DNA of 39,638 nt. It comes from Bacteroidaceae bacterium. GTDB taxonomy: Bacteria; Bacteroidota; Bacteroidia; Bacteroidales; Barnesiellaceae_A. Positions 25,835 to 35,200 of this stretch are shown here, piece by piece. The DNA is taken from NCBI GenBank assembly GCA_017410245.1, contig JAFQRE010000007.1:1-39638 (forward strand), written 5' to 3'. The position numbers and the translations under genes were made by a program. The first letter of the stretch is position 1; each line of letters begins with the position of its first letter. Under the pieces are notes generated by a model. That model was not told the DNA's origin, did no database searches, and saw only the letters and a list, made by a program, of their open reading frames with translations.

Positions 25835-28711
25835 ATGTCAGTAAGGTTAAATAAAGTAGTAAGAGACTTAAACGTAGGTATCGACACAATTGTTGGTTTC
25901 CTACAGAAAAAAGGTATGGAGGTGGACTCTAACCCCAATGCCAAAATCAGCGATGAGCAATATGATATGCTTGTCAAGGAGTTTGCACCCGATAAAATCT
26001 TGAAAAAAGAATCGGATAACATCAGCCTCGAAAGACAGAAGCGTCCAACTCCTGTCGAGAAGCCTGCTACCCCTACTCCTGTGGTAGCACCGGAGACGGC
26101 CAAACCCCGCGTATTGCGCACCATCGACCTCGATAAAAAGTCGTCTGCTACTCAACCTGTCGAGACTCAGGCTCCCAAAGAGGAACCTAAACAGCCTCAA
26201 ACCAAGGCTTCCGAGGTAAAAGTAGCACCTAAGGAAGAGCCCAAACCCGCTCCTACCCCTCAACCCAAGAAAGAGGAGCCCAAACCTGCTCCTGCTCCGG
26301 TGGTAGAGGAAAAGAAAGAACCCGTAGTAGAGGCCAAAACCCAAACTGAGGTTAAGCCCGAGCCAACTCCGGCTCCGCAGCCCAAGAAGGAAGAGCCCAA
26401 GTCTGCTCCTGCCCCCGTTGCTGAGCCCAAACCCGCTACAACAACTGCCGATGAGAATAAAAACGAAGTATTCTCATTGAGCACCGTAAGCGCTGCTCCT
26501 AAACCACAAGTATTGGGACGCATAGACCTCGATAGCATCAACCAGCAAACTCGCCCCAAGAAAAAGAGCAAAGAAGAGCGTCGCAAAGAGCGTGAGGCAA
26601 AACAACAAACCAATGCACCTGCTACAGCAGCCAATCAGCCTGCTGGCGAGCGCAAGAAACGCAAACGCATCAACAAAGATCGTGTAGATATCGAAAAGAC
26701 TGCATCGACCATAGGTGCCAATCCCGAGAGAAAGGGCAACCAACAAGCCAACAACGAAAAGAAAAATAATAAAGCCAACAAACAACCCAAACGCCCCATC
26801 AAGGCCGAGGTAAACGAAGAAGATGTACAAAAGCAAATAAAAGAGACTCTTGCACGTCTTACTCAGAAAGGTACCAAGAAGGGTGCAAAGTGGCGTAAAG
26901 AGAAACGTGAGGCATTCTCAAACCGTGAGCAAGAGCGCGCCGAGCAAGAACTTGCCGAAAGCAAAATTCTTAAACTCACCGAGTTCGTTACTGCCAATGA
27001 CCTCGCTTCGATGATGGACGTACCCATCAACAAGGTTATTGGTACTTGTATGAGCCTTGGCATCATGGTTTCTATCAACCAACGCCTCGATGCCGAAACA
27101 ATCAACATCGTGGCCGAGGAGTTTGGTTTCCAAACAGAGTATGTCAGCGCTGAGGTTTCAGAGGCGATTGCCGAAGAGGAGGACAACCCCGAGGCTCTGA
27201 TGCAACGTCCTCCCATTGTAACAGTTATGGGACACGTTGACCACGGTAAAACATCGTTGCTCGACTATATCCGTAATGCCAACGTTATTGCCGGTGAGGC
27301 TGGAGGTATCACCCAGCACATTGGAGCATACAACGTGACACTCGAAGATGGTCGCCACATCACATTCCTCGACACTCCCGGTCACGAAGCCTTCACCGCT
27401 ATGCGTGCCCGTGGTGCTAAGATTACCGATATTGCCATCATTATCGTTGCTGCCGATGACAATGTGATGCCCCAAACAATCGAAGCCATCAACCACGCTT
27501 CGGCCGCCGGTGTACCCATTGTATTTGCCATCAATAAGGTCGATAAGCCCACTGCCAATCCCGACAAAATCAAGGAGTCGCTTGCTGCTATGAACTATCT
27601 TGTTGAGGAATGGGGTGGTAAATACCAATCGCAAGATATTTCGGCCAAGAAAGGTACTGGTATAGACGAACTTCTGGAGAAAGTATTGCTCGAAGCCGAG
27701 ATGCTCGAACTCAAAGCCAACCCCAACCGTCGTGCCGTAGGTTCTATTATCGAATCGACTCTCGACAAAGGTCGCGGATACGTTGCTACCGTCATGGTAC
27801 AAAACGGAACACTGCGCATGGGCGATATCGTATTGGCCGGTACACACCATGGTCGCATCAAAGCCATGTTTAATGAGCGCAACCAACGCATACAAGAGGC
27901 AGGGCCTGCCGAGCCGGTATTGATACTTGGTCTCGATGGAGCTCCTCAAGCAGGTGATACATTCAACGTAATGGAGACCGAGCAAGAGGCTCGCGAAATA
28001 GCCAATAAACGAGAGCAATTGCAACGCGAACAAGGTTTGCGTACACAAAAACTGCTCACACTCGACGATATAGGTCGCCGCATTGCCGTAGGTGGCTTCC
28101 AAGAGCTCAATATCATTGTCAAAGGTGACGTGGACGGTTCGGTTGAGGCCTTGACCGACTCGCTCATCAAGCTATCTACCGAGCAAATACAAGTAAATGT
28201 ATTGCACAAAGCCGTAGGACAAATCTCCGAGTCAGATATTATCCTCGCAGCAGCCTCCAATGCTATTATCGTAGGTTTCCAAGTACGTCCTTCGATGGCA
28301 GCTCGTCGTTTGGCCGAGAAAGAGGGAGTAGATGTGCGCATGTACTCAATCATCTACGATGCCATAGAGCAGGTCAAAGCTGCTATGGAAGGCATGCTAT
28401 CGCCCGAGTTGCAGGAAGAAGTTATCGGTACAGCCGAAGTGCGTGAGACATTCCACATCTCTAAGGTGGGTACCATTGCTGGTTGTATTGTCAAAGAAGG
28501 CAAGCTACGTCGTTCGGCACGCGTACGCCTCATACGCGATGGTATCGTTATCTATACCGGCGAGTTAGGCTCATTGAAGCGTTTCAAAGACGATGTGAAA
28601 GAAGTACTCACAGGCTACGAGTGTGGTCTTAACATTACCAACTACAACGATGTGAAAGTCGGTGACTTAGTTGAGGCCTACGAAGAAGTAGAAGTAAAGA
28701 AAAGTCTATAA
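25835..28711 (+). CDS. infB: Translation initiation factor IF-2
   Basis: 958 residues. An IF2-N-like helical domain at the start ([19 protein letters not shown]) is followed by a long Pro/Lys/Glu/Ala-rich linker (~60-370) with repeated PKxEEPKPAP units. A second IF2-N domain lies at ~375-430 ([20 protein letters not shown]). The GTPase domain has G1 GHVDHGKT starting at residue 466, then [14 protein letters not shown] and SAKKGTG. Domains II to IV (C1/C2 fold) complete the protein to a VEVKKSL end. It delivers initiator tRNA to the 30S subunit and promotes subunit joining. The linker is long but normal for Bacteroidota. A terminator follows directly. In relatives such as Bacteroides, cvpA and suf genes often come next, as I recall; here they are absent. 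Confidence 0.96.
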   Translation: MSVRLNKVVRDLNVGIDTIVGFLQKKGMEVDSNPNAKISDEQYDMLVKEFAPDKILKKESDNISLERQKRPTPVEKPATPTPVVAPETAKPRVLRTIDLDKKSSATQPVETQAPKEEPKQPQTKASEVKVAPKEEPKPAPTPQPKKEEPKPAPAPVVEEKKEPVVEAKTQTEVKPEPTPAPQPKKEEPKSAPAPVAEPKPATTTADENKNEVFSLSTVSAAPKPQVLGRIDLDSINQQTRPKKKSKEERRKEREAKQQTNAPATAANQPAGERKKRKRINKDRVDIEKTASTIGANPERKGNQQANNEKKNNKANKQPKRPIKAEVNEEDVQKQIKETLARLTQKGTKKGAKWRKEKREAFSNREQERAEQELAESKILKLTEFVTANDLASMMDVPINKVIGTCMSLGIMVSINQRLDAETINIVAEEFGFQTEYVSAEVSEAIAEEEDNPEALMQRPPIVTVMGHVDHGKTSLLDYIRNANVIAGEAGGITQHIGAYNVTLEDGRHITFLDTPGHEAFTAMRARGAKITDIAIIIVAADDNVMPQTIEAINHASAAGVPIVFAINKVDKPTANPDKIKESLAAMNYLVEEWGGKYQSQDISAKKGTGIDELLEKVLLEAEMLELKANPNRRAVGSIIESTLDKGRGYVATVMVQNGTLRMGDIVLAGTHHGRIKAMFNERNQRIQEAGPAEPVLILGLDGAPQAGDTFNVMETEQEAREIANKREQLQREQGLRTQKLLTLDDIGRRIAVGGFQELNIIVKGDVDGSVEALTDSLIKLSTEQIQVNVLHKAVGQISESDIILAAASNAIIVGFQVRPSMAARRLAEKEGVDVRMYSIIYDAIEQVKAAMEGMLSPELQEEVIGTAEVRETFHISKVGTIAGCIVKEGKLRRSARVRLIRDGIVIYTGELGSLKRFKDDVKEVLTGYECGLNITNYNDVKVGDLVEAYEEVEVKKSL

Positions 28712-28731
28712 AAACCAAACTTAGCATATAG

Positions 28732-28767
28732 AGAAGTTGTGCCCAACAGGACACAACTTCTTTTTCT
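28732..28767 (+). terminator. Terminator of the rimP-nusA-infB operon
   Basis: Arms AGAAGTTGTG and CACAACTTCT with a 10-base loop, followed by TTTTCT. It starts 21 bases after the infB stop. Confidence 0.9.
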
Positions 28768-28789
28768 ATTACCACAAAGCACCGAGGGA

Positions 28790-28925
28790 TTGAAGCCATA
28801 GTGCCACTATAGGGGTTAAGTGAGGGGAATACCATACAGGCATGGGCATTACCGAGCAGGCGCAACTTGGGCTAAGCCTCACTAACGCTTGTAGCTCTAA
28901 GAAATACCGTATCGCAAGGGTATGA
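28790..28925 (-). repeat. Decayed copy of the palindromic intergenic element
   Basis: Read on the minus strand, 28921-28876 gives ACCCTTGCGATACGG, TATTTCTTAGAGCTACAA, GCGTTAGTGAGGC. This follows the right-end element (ACCCTTGGCAATATGG, TATTTCGTAGAGCCACAA) with several substitutions, and the second palindrome arm no longer pairs well. The plus-strand motif ATAGGGGTTAAG near 28810 resembles the GGGGTT motif next to the other copies. No gene is seen here. Confidence 0.5.
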
Positions 28926-28965
28926 ATAGAATTACGGGATATCTTTATGATACCTTCTTCCTTTA

Positions 28966-29910
28966 TTAGTCGAATTGTTCTTTTTTGAGGGCCTTGATGT
29001 TGCGCATGAGGCCTTCGTATTTGGCTCGTTTTATTGCCGAATGGCGGAATATGCGTCGGAAATCGTCGGGTGTGAGTTTGATTAAGGTTTCGTATGTGAG
29101 AGTATCGAGCTCTTCGATGGGTTGCAAAGCCTCGATGGTAGTACCGGTGGCATGGCTGTTGTGCGGGCATACCTCTTGACATGTATCACACCCATATACC
29201 CTGCGACCTAAGCGTGAGGCTACAAATGGAGGTATTTCGCCTCGGTTCTCTATGGTTTGACACGATATGCAACGTCGGGCATCTATGGTCATATCGCCTC
29301 CTATGGCTTGTACGGGACAGGCATCGATACATCGACGACACTCGCCACATTGAGTCGCAACGGGGGTAGAGGGGGCTATATCGAGCGTAGTAATGATTTC
29401 ACCCAAGAAAAAATAACTGCCATGATGGGGTATAATGAGTTGGCTGTTGCGACCAATAAAGCCTATGCCTGCTTGGGTAGCCCAGTATCGCTCAAAAATG
29501 GGGGCTGTGTCGCAACAACAACGACACTCGCAAGGAGCTATAGTCTGTACAAATTGAGCCAATGAGCCAAGCATCTGTCTCATCACGTCGTGATAGTCGT
29601 TGCCATAGGCGTAGCGAGCAAAACGAGGATTGCTACGAGGCATTTCGCATGCCGGATAGTAGTTGAGAGCCACTACAATAACGGTACGTGCCGAGGGTAA
29701 CAATCCTTGCGGATTGCGTCGGTGCGTGGCATGCTGTGCCATGTAGTGCATGCCGGCATGCTTCTCCTCTGCTATCCATTGTTGCCAATGGTTGTAGATG
29801 TTGTCGGGAACATCGTTGACGGTGGCAAAGCCACAGGCCGAGAACCCCACTTTTAGAGCCTCTTGAATAATGCGTTGTGCTACGTCAGAGCGTGTCAAAT
29901 CGGTATCCAT
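28966..29910 (-). CDS. queG: Epoxyqueuosine reductase
   Basis: 314 residues, within the family range. It catalyses the last step of queuosine synthesis, reducing epoxyqueuosine in the anticodon wobble position of tRNA, and uses cobalamin and two [4Fe-4S] clusters. The CDTAPIFER motif carries the conserved acid Asp134. The cluster-binding cysteines are in CGECRRCIDACP (Cys188, 191, 194, 198) and in RRCISCQ and CDTCQEVCP (Cys214, 217, 241, 244, 248). The C-terminal HEAT-like extension of longer QueG proteins is absent, as in many Bacteroidota. It overlaps the 3' end of the deacetylase gene by 26 bases, so the two are co-transcribed and possibly translationally coupled. The remaining queuosine genes are not in the window. 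Confidence 0.92.
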   Translation of the reverse strand: MDTDLTRSDVAQRIIQEALKVGFSACGFATVNDVPDNIYNHWQQWIAEEKHAGMHYMAQHATHRRNPQGLLPSARTVIVVALNYYPACEMPRSNPRFARYAYGNDYHDVMRQMLGSLAQFVQTIAPCECRCCCDTAPIFERYWATQAGIGFIGRNSQLIIPHHGSYFFLGEIITTLDIAPSTPVATQCGECRRCIDACPVQAIGGDMTIDARRCISCQTIENRGEIPPFVASRLGRRVYGCDTCQEVCPHNSHATGTTIEALQPIEELDTLTYETLIKLTPDDFRRIFRHSAIKRAKYEGLMRNIKALKKEQFD

Positions 29911-30493
29911 TCTGAAGCAACCATTCTATGGCACGAGGGAGTGCATATCGCAAGTTCTTTTCGGCCTTGAGAGAGTCATGAAAAACAATGATAGAGCCGT
30001 TGCGAGCGTATTGACGTACGTTGTTGAGCACCTGTTCGCCATCAAGGTTGCGACTATAATCGCGTGTCACCACGTCCCACATTACGGTTGTATATTTCTC
30101 TTTGATGGCGGCAAATTGTCCCGGACGAATAAATCCGTGAGGAGGACGGAAAAGAGGGCTCTGAATGAGGTCGTGAGCCTTCTCGATATTGCGCAGGTAG
30201 TCGGGGGTGCTCATCTTGATACCCTGCACATGACTCATGGTGTGGTTGCCCACTTGGTGTCCGCGGGCACGTAGCGAGTCGAAGAGTTGTGGATTGCGGG
30301 CTACATTGTCACCGGTACAGAAAAAGGTGGCATGAATACCGTACTCATCTAACAAATCGAGTACCCAAGGTGTAACCTGAGGTATGGGGCCATCGTCGAA
30401 GGTGAGGTATATAGTTTTCTCTTTCTGAGGGATACGCCACAACGCCTCAGAAAAGAACATGCGGTATAGAAAGGGAGGACGTTCTATGAACAT
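29885..30493 (-). CDS. Polysaccharide deacetylase (NodB-like, carbohydrate esterase 4)
   Basis: 202 residues from the ATG at 30493 (MFIERPPFLYRMFF). The frame is open to an ATG at 30553, but that codon lies in the loop of a perfect 15-bp hairpin, and related Bacteroidota proteins, as I recall them, begin with a M-x-IEQPP-like segment. The NodB motifs are intact: TFDDGP (Asp33, Asp34), HTMSH (His84, His88), RPPHG (116-120) and FHDS (His172). With the inner start there is no signal peptide, so the location is unclear; with the longer start an N-terminal hydrophobic stretch (NVLLLSLPV) could act as an anchor. Likely substrates are N-acetylated sugars of peptidoglycan or other glycans. It lies between the DUF2723 gene and queG. 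Confidence 0.82.
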   Translation of the reverse strand: MFIERPPFLYRMFFSEALWRIPQKEKTIYLTFDDGPIPQVTPWVLDLLDEYGIHATFFCTGDNVARNPQLFDSLRARGHQVGNHTMSHVQGIKMSTPDYLRNIEKAHDLIQSPLFRPPHGFIRPGQFAAIKEKYTTVMWDVVTRDYSRNLDGEQVLNNVRQYARNGSIIVFHDSLKAEKNLRYALPRAIEWLLQNGYRFDTL

Positions 30494-30528
30494 AACCGGT
30501 AGTGATAAGAGTAGCACATTCTTATAAA

Positions 30529-30570
30529 TATGAGGGTGAGCCAAAATTTTCATTCTGGCTCACCCTCATA
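30529..30570 (-). terminator. Perfect 15-bp hairpin after the DUF2723 gene
   Basis: Arms TATGAGGGTGAGCCA and TGGCTCACCCTCATA with a 12-base loop. On the minus strand TTTATAAG follows, a weak U-run. It starts 9 bases past the DUF2723 stop. It may be a (leaky) terminator or an mRNA 3'-end stabiliser before the deacetylase gene. Confidence 0.65.
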
Positions 30571-30578
30571 CTGTAATA

Positions 30579-33500
30579 TTAGATAAGGCCTTGAGCCTGT
30601 GCATTGGCAATCATCTCCTCGGCAGTATCTTCCATGCCGTTTTCATAGAGCATGGTCAAGCCGGCTTGCAAGATGTATTGGTGCAAGTTGGTGTCGCCAA
30701 CAGAGCGCAATTGCGAAGGTGTGAGTGATTGATACCATCGCAGGTATTGCAAACTGCGGTCGATACTGCTACATAACAACTCCTTGGCTTTCTCGGTCTC
30801 GCCAAGCGTGAGGTAATGTCCGGCAGTTTGTACAGCCAACGCCTCGAGAGGCACCAACCAACCGGGTATCTTCTCGTTGATGAAGTCGAGGGCATACAAC
30901 GCTTTGTCATTTTGTCCTTCGACAATGAGTTGGTTTATCAAGTCGTTGAACATGACACGAGTTGTTTGACACATACGGCGTATGTTCTCGTCGAGGTAGA
31001 TAGGTTGCTCTTGAGTAGCTTTTTCGAGGCCTCCCCAACGGAATTTGTTTATCATGTTGTCATACATACGCTCGGTATCAACCTTACCACATACATCGGT
31101 CTTAATAGGTACAACGTGGTGTGCCAATCCGGTGAGAGCAAAGTAATCTTCCAATCCGAGGTAGAGATCGCTCGAGACAGTTACAGCATAGTAGATGGGA
31201 CGTTCCCAACCTTGCTGTATGTTGGTATTAATCATATCGAGCGATGCAACCTCATAGAAGTACAAGCCACTCTTACCGCTCAACTTGGGAGTAATGCGAT
31301 CTACAACGTATTGCTCATATCCGGCAGGTATGCCTGCATTGGCTACAGCTGTAGCACTATCGACAGGAATGTATATCTTGTCGGTAGGCAAGTAGTTCAA
31401 TTCGCCAAATTGCGTTTTCTTGGTACGTGGATCCTTACTGTAGAGGAAGTTGAGCGCATCGGAAGCCGAGAGCGACAGATTTTCATTGACAGGCAATACA
31501 TAGGTATAAGATAGCTTGTCGTGAGCATAAGTCTCACGCTCCATCGATATGGGCAGAGCCTCGGAGTCGTAGGCCGGACGCTTCATTTGGTCGGCATACC
31601 AGTCGGTCTGGAAGTACGACAAGTTGCACACACGCACATCGGTACGGAATCCCTCTACCTCTTGAGCATACCACAAGGGGAATGTATCGTTGTCGCCATT
31701 GGTAAACAGAATAGCATTGGGCTCGACACTCGAAAGGTAGTTCATACCGAAGTCGCGGGCTATATAACGTCCCGAACGGTCATGGTCGTCCCAAGTTTGG
31801 CTCACCATCTGCAAGGGTACGCACAAGCACAATAGCGATGCTACAACCGCCGGAATGATCTTGTTGTTGAAGCGAATAGCCTCCAACGCTATCTCCAATC
31901 CGCGTGTAATGGCAGCCACACCGATACCTATCCATATAGTGAATGCATAGAACGAGCCGGCATAGGCATAGTCGCGCTCACGAGGTTGATAGGGTGTTTG
32001 GTTAAGGTATATAACAATGGCAATACCTGTCATGAAGAAAAGGAAGAAAGTTACCCAAAACTGCTCTATACCATTCTTGCCGGCAAAGGCTTGGTATAGC
32101 AGACCTATGATACCCAAGATGAGGGGCAGCATATAGAATACGTTGCGACCGGCATTATTGGCCATCTCGTCGGGGAGAAGCGAAGCATCGCCAACACGAT
32201 ACTTATCAATGAAGTTAAATCCGCTTATCCAGTTACCCTTATCTACTTCACCATGGCCTTGAAGATCGTTTTGGCGACCGGCAAAGTTCCACAAGAAGTA
32301 TCTCCAATACATGTGGTTGAGTTGATAGTCGAGGAAGAACTGCATATTCTGAGCAAAAGTAGGCTTCTTGCCGGCACTAGCCCCCGACCACTCGCGGTAG
32401 GCCGAGATATGGTTGGGCTTGTTGCTGTGCATACGGGGGAAGAGCATTTGCGACTCGCTTTCATAGATATACGACTCCTTCTTGCCGGTAACAACATAGC
32501 GGTCGCGCTCGTCGGGTGTAGCCTTAACAGCCTTTTGATATATATTTTTACCCTCTTTTATTTGAGCTTCGCCATTGACACGTTTCACCTTCGATACAAA
32601 GGTGTGTCCGTATAGTAGAGGAGTCTCGCCATACTGCTCGCGGTTGAGGTAGCTGGCAAGGGTAAAGATGTCCTCGGGCGAGTTTTGGTCCATAGGAGTA
32701 TTGGCTGCCGAACGTATGAGAATGAGTGCATACGACGAGTAACCAATGAGAATAACCATCAGTGCGGCCAATATGGTATTCATCAAGCGGAAAGAGATAC
32801 GCTTGATATAGAATACGGCAAATATGAGCAATGCGCATACGAGCAATCCGATGTATAGTTTGTCGGTAATGAAAGGCATACCCGACAAGATGATGCTACA
32901 CAAGAACAAGATGCGTGCACGTTTAATGTTTTTGCTGCTATAAGTCTCATAGATAGACCATGCTATCATACCCATTACCAACAAGAAGTATATGATGACT
33001 CCTGTATTGAACGGCATACCCAAAACATTGACGCAAAGCAACTCAAACCAACCGGCTACCTTGACAAATCCCGGCACGATACCAAAGAGCAACAAGGCAA
33101 TAAGGACAAACGATACGAGCAATGCTACAAGAGAGCCCTTGGCACTCACGTTGTCGAACTTACGGTAGTAATATACCAGCACAATGGCAGGGATACACAA
33201 CAAGTTGAGCAAGTGAACGGCAATAGATACACCCATGATATAGGCAATGAGAATGAGGAAGCGGTTGGCATAAGGTTCGTCGGCAACGCTTTCCCACTTG
33301 AGTATCAGCCAAAATACCACAGCTGTACAGAACGACGAGTAGGCATATACCTCGCCTTCGACAGCCGAGTACCAGAATGTATCGCTCCAAGTGTAGGCCA
33401 ATGCACCTACAACACCACAGCCCAATATGGTAATGATACGGGCTATTGTCATCTCGGTACCTTGGGGGGCAACGAGTTTCTTAGCCAAGTGGGTAATTGT

Positions 33501-33785
33501 CCAAAACAGGAACAGAATAGTGCCTGCACTGAGCAATGCCGACATCAAGTTGAGCATATATGCCACTTGTGAGGGGTCGGAAGCAAAGTTGGCAAAGAAA
33601 CGACCTGTAAGCATAAAGATGGGGTTGCCCGGCGGGTGACCCACTTCGAGTTTGTAAGCCGATGCAATAAACTCGCCACAGTCCCAGAAACTGGCTGTCG
33701 GCTCCAATGTGAGGATATAGGTAACGGCAGCTATGGCAAATACCACCCAACCCATCACGGTGTTCAGTAAGTTGTACTGTTTCAT
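30579..33785 (-). CDS. DUF2723 GT-C-like membrane glycosyltransferase
   Basis: 1068 residues. The first helix is followed by FWDCGEF (Asp35, Glu38) and LEVGHPPGNP (46-55), the signature of DUF2723. This family is related to protein O-mannosyltransferases and to eukaryotic TMEM260, and these acidic residues sit in the first external loop, where GT-C enzymes keep theirs. About a dozen membrane helices span ~10-640. A soluble C-terminal region (~650-1068) ends in TPR-like helices (QTAGHYLTLGETEKAKELL). A role in protein O-glycosylation at the periplasmic face is inferred from the family, not shown. It is first in an operon with a deacetylase and queG and is divergent from the CHASE2 gene. Confidence 0.85.
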   Translation of the reverse strand: MKQYNLLNTVMGWVVFAIAAVTYILTLEPTASFWDCGEFIASAYKLEVGHPPGNPIFMLTGRFFANFASDPSQVAYMLNLMSALLSAGTILFLFWTITHLAKKLVAPQGTEMTIARIITILGCGVVGALAYTWSDTFWYSAVEGEVYAYSSFCTAVVFWLILKWESVADEPYANRFLILIAYIMGVSIAVHLLNLLCIPAIVLVYYYRKFDNVSAKGSLVALLVSFVLIALLLFGIVPGFVKVAGWFELLCVNVLGMPFNTGVIIYFLLVMGMIAWSIYETYSSKNIKRARILFLCSIILSGMPFITDKLYIGLLVCALLIFAVFYIKRISFRLMNTILAALMVILIGYSSYALILIRSAANTPMDQNSPEDIFTLASYLNREQYGETPLLYGHTFVSKVKRVNGEAQIKEGKNIYQKAVKATPDERDRYVVTGKKESYIYESESQMLFPRMHSNKPNHISAYREWSGASAGKKPTFAQNMQFFLDYQLNHMYWRYFLWNFAGRQNDLQGHGEVDKGNWISGFNFIDKYRVGDASLLPDEMANNAGRNVFYMLPLILGIIGLLYQAFAGKNGIEQFWVTFFLFFMTGIAIVIYLNQTPYQPRERDYAYAGSFYAFTIWIGIGVAAITRGLEIALEAIRFNNKIIPAVVASLLCLCVPLQMVSQTWDDHDRSGRYIARDFGMNYLSSVEPNAILFTNGDNDTFPLWYAQEVEGFRTDVRVCNLSYFQTDWYADQMKRPAYDSEALPISMERETYAHDKLSYTYVLPVNENLSLSASDALNFLYSKDPRTKKTQFGELNYLPTDKIYIPVDSATAVANAGIPAGYEQYVVDRITPKLSGKSGLYFYEVASLDMINTNIQQGWERPIYYAVTVSSDLYLGLEDYFALTGLAHHVVPIKTDVCGKVDTERMYDNMINKFRWGGLEKATQEQPIYLDENIRRMCQTTRVMFNDLINQLIVEGQNDKALYALDFINEKIPGWLVPLEALAVQTAGHYLTLGETEKAKELLCSSIDRSLQYLRWYQSLTPSQLRSVGDTNLHQYILQAGLTMLYENGMEDTAEEMIANAQAQGLI

Positions 33786-33853
33786 ATTATTTCAATTCTT
33801 GTTATTTGCTTCATTCAATACGCGCATGCAACGTGCGTGCACGTAACAACCTG

Positions 33854-33861
33854 CAAAGATA
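33854..33861 (-). promoter_or_regulatory. Probable -7 element for the DUF2723 operon
   Basis: Minus strand TATCTTTG matches TAnnTTTG, 68 bases upstream of the start codon. The -33 element is unclear. The leader that follows contains the small palindrome ACGTGCACGCACGT. Confidence 0.45.
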
Positions 33862-33944
33862 ACACAACTTATGCGCAATATGAAGTATTTATACAGTTTT
33901 TAAGTTTAATAGAGTATGGTTTGCTAAATATTGTGCTACAAATT

Positions 33945-33973
33945 TTGTTGTTGCGATAAACTTGCTAATTTTG
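33945..33973 (+). promoter_or_regulatory. Promoter of the CHASE2-caspase cassette
   Basis: TTG (33945-33947), an 18-base spacer and TAATTTTG (33966-33973) fit the Bacteroidota pattern. The -7 box lies 27 bases ahead of the ATG at 34001 and rules out the alternative TTG start at 33962. Confidence 0.6.
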
Positions 33974-34000
33974 CAAACAATAATAATTATTCATAAAACA

Positions 34001-35200
34001 ATGAGCAAGGGAGAGTATTTGGCAAAGTGCAAACAGATAGCGATATCGTGCATACATAGGTTTGTTGTGGTATTGCTCTTAGGAGCCATCTCGTGGTTGA
34101 TGATGGTAGCACTACCCAATTGGAGCTTGTTAGACCCCCTATCGCGCTCGTTCGACAGCTTCTCTTTTACCGACTTTTACTATTCGCTTTATCGCAATAG
34201 CGACGAAGCAAAGCCCAATGATCGCACTGTTATTATAGATGTCTCAAACAAGACTCGTGGCGAGATAGCAACAACAATAGAAACGGTTGTGAGCTGCGCA
34301 CCCGTTGTGGTGGGTATAGATATCATATTCGACCGTCCCACCGGCGATACCATAGGTACACGCATGCTCTGTGAGTCGATTGCGCGTAATGCCGAGCACC
34401 TGGTGGCTATAGGCAAGCTCACCGGCTACGATGTGGAGACCGACCAATTTGCCGGACTGAGCGAGTCGCTACTCGATACTATTCAGGTTGGTAGGGGCTA
34501 TAGTAATCTTAAGAATATAGGCGAAGGAGGCTTTGTGCGCGACTATACTGTGGCTCGATACGTTGCAGGCGATACACTGTTCTCGTTGTCCTCTACACTT
34601 GCCTGTCGTTATATGTCGGCTTTTGGTGGTGCTTCCATTGCTGCTGATGAGCCCGATGGTGTCATACACTTCATACCTCAAGAATTTACTATTATCAGTG
34701 CCGACTCGGTGGCCGGTCATCGTGACGATATAGCAGGTCGCATTGTACTTATGGGCAATATCAATAGCGAAGAAGACAGACACTACACCCCGCTGGGCGA
34801 TATGAACGGAACTCTTATACATGCCTATGCCATAGATACCATGATAGACAATCCTACCCGTAGCATGGCACGTCATTGGGTGGTGTTGATTGAGATATTG
34901 CTGTTGTTGCTGTTTGTAGCACTCTATTGGAGTATCTTCGATGCGTGCGAAAAGAACGAACGCAAAGTGCTGTTGGCCGTAATCAACTGGATATACCCAG
35001 TAGCATCGGCCGTACTGATAATATTCTTGAGCGGTTGGCTGTTCATATCTTCGCATTGCTATATTTCTCCCATCATACTATTGGCCTCGATGGCACTGCT
35101 ACCCAATATGGTGGAGCTATATATAGCCTCGAAAGACAAGTTGTTGCAAAATATACAACAACTCTTTGCAAAACTAACCACTAAAAAACAAAAACAATGA
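34001..35200 (+). CDS. CHASE2-domain membrane protein without output domain
   Basis: 399 residues from the ATG at 34001; an in-frame TTG at 33962 falls before the -7 box. One membrane helix at ~20-38 is followed by an extracytoplasmic CHASE2 domain at ~60-290: RTVIIDVSNKTRGE, APVVVGIDIIFDRP, then GRIVLMGNINSEEDRHYTP and GTLIHAYAIDTMI. Three more helices lie at ~293-312, 325-350 and 353-372. CHASE2 is normally the sensor part of histidine kinases, cyclases or serine/threonine kinases. Here only ~25 residues follow the last helix, so there is no signalling domain. The stop codon overlaps the start of the caspase-like gene by 4 bases (ATGA), which suggests coupled translation and a shared task. 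The ligand is unknown. Confidence 0.85.
   Translation: MSKGEYLAKCKQIAISCIHRFVVVLLLGAISWLMMVALPNWSLLDPLSRSFDSFSFTDFYYSLYRNSDEAKPNDRTVIIDVSNKTRGEIATTIETVVSCAPVVVGIDIIFDRPTGDTIGTRMLCESIARNAEHLVAIGKLTGYDVETDQFAGLSESLLDTIQVGRGYSNLKNIGEGGFVRDYTVARYVAGDTLFSLSSTLACRYMSAFGGASIAADEPDGVIHFIPQEFTIISADSVAGHRDDIAGRIVLMGNINSEEDRHYTPLGDMNGTLIHAYAIDTMIDNPTRSMARHWVVLIEILLLLLFVALYWSIFDACEKNERKVLLAVINWIYPVASAVLIIFLSGWLFISSHCYISPIILLASMALLPNMVELYIASKDKLLQNIQQLFAKLTTKKQKQ

Noticed and set aside
27158..28102. Minus-strand open frame (314 codons) opposite infB
   Set aside because: It lies antisense to the GTPase and following domains of infB, one of the most conserved genes here.
33820..33850. Palindromic ACGTGC/GCACGT cluster between DUF2723 and CHASE2 as an operator
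   Set aside because: The arms are short (5-6 bases) with little room for a loop. It could be a minor leader hairpin, but there is no second copy to support it.
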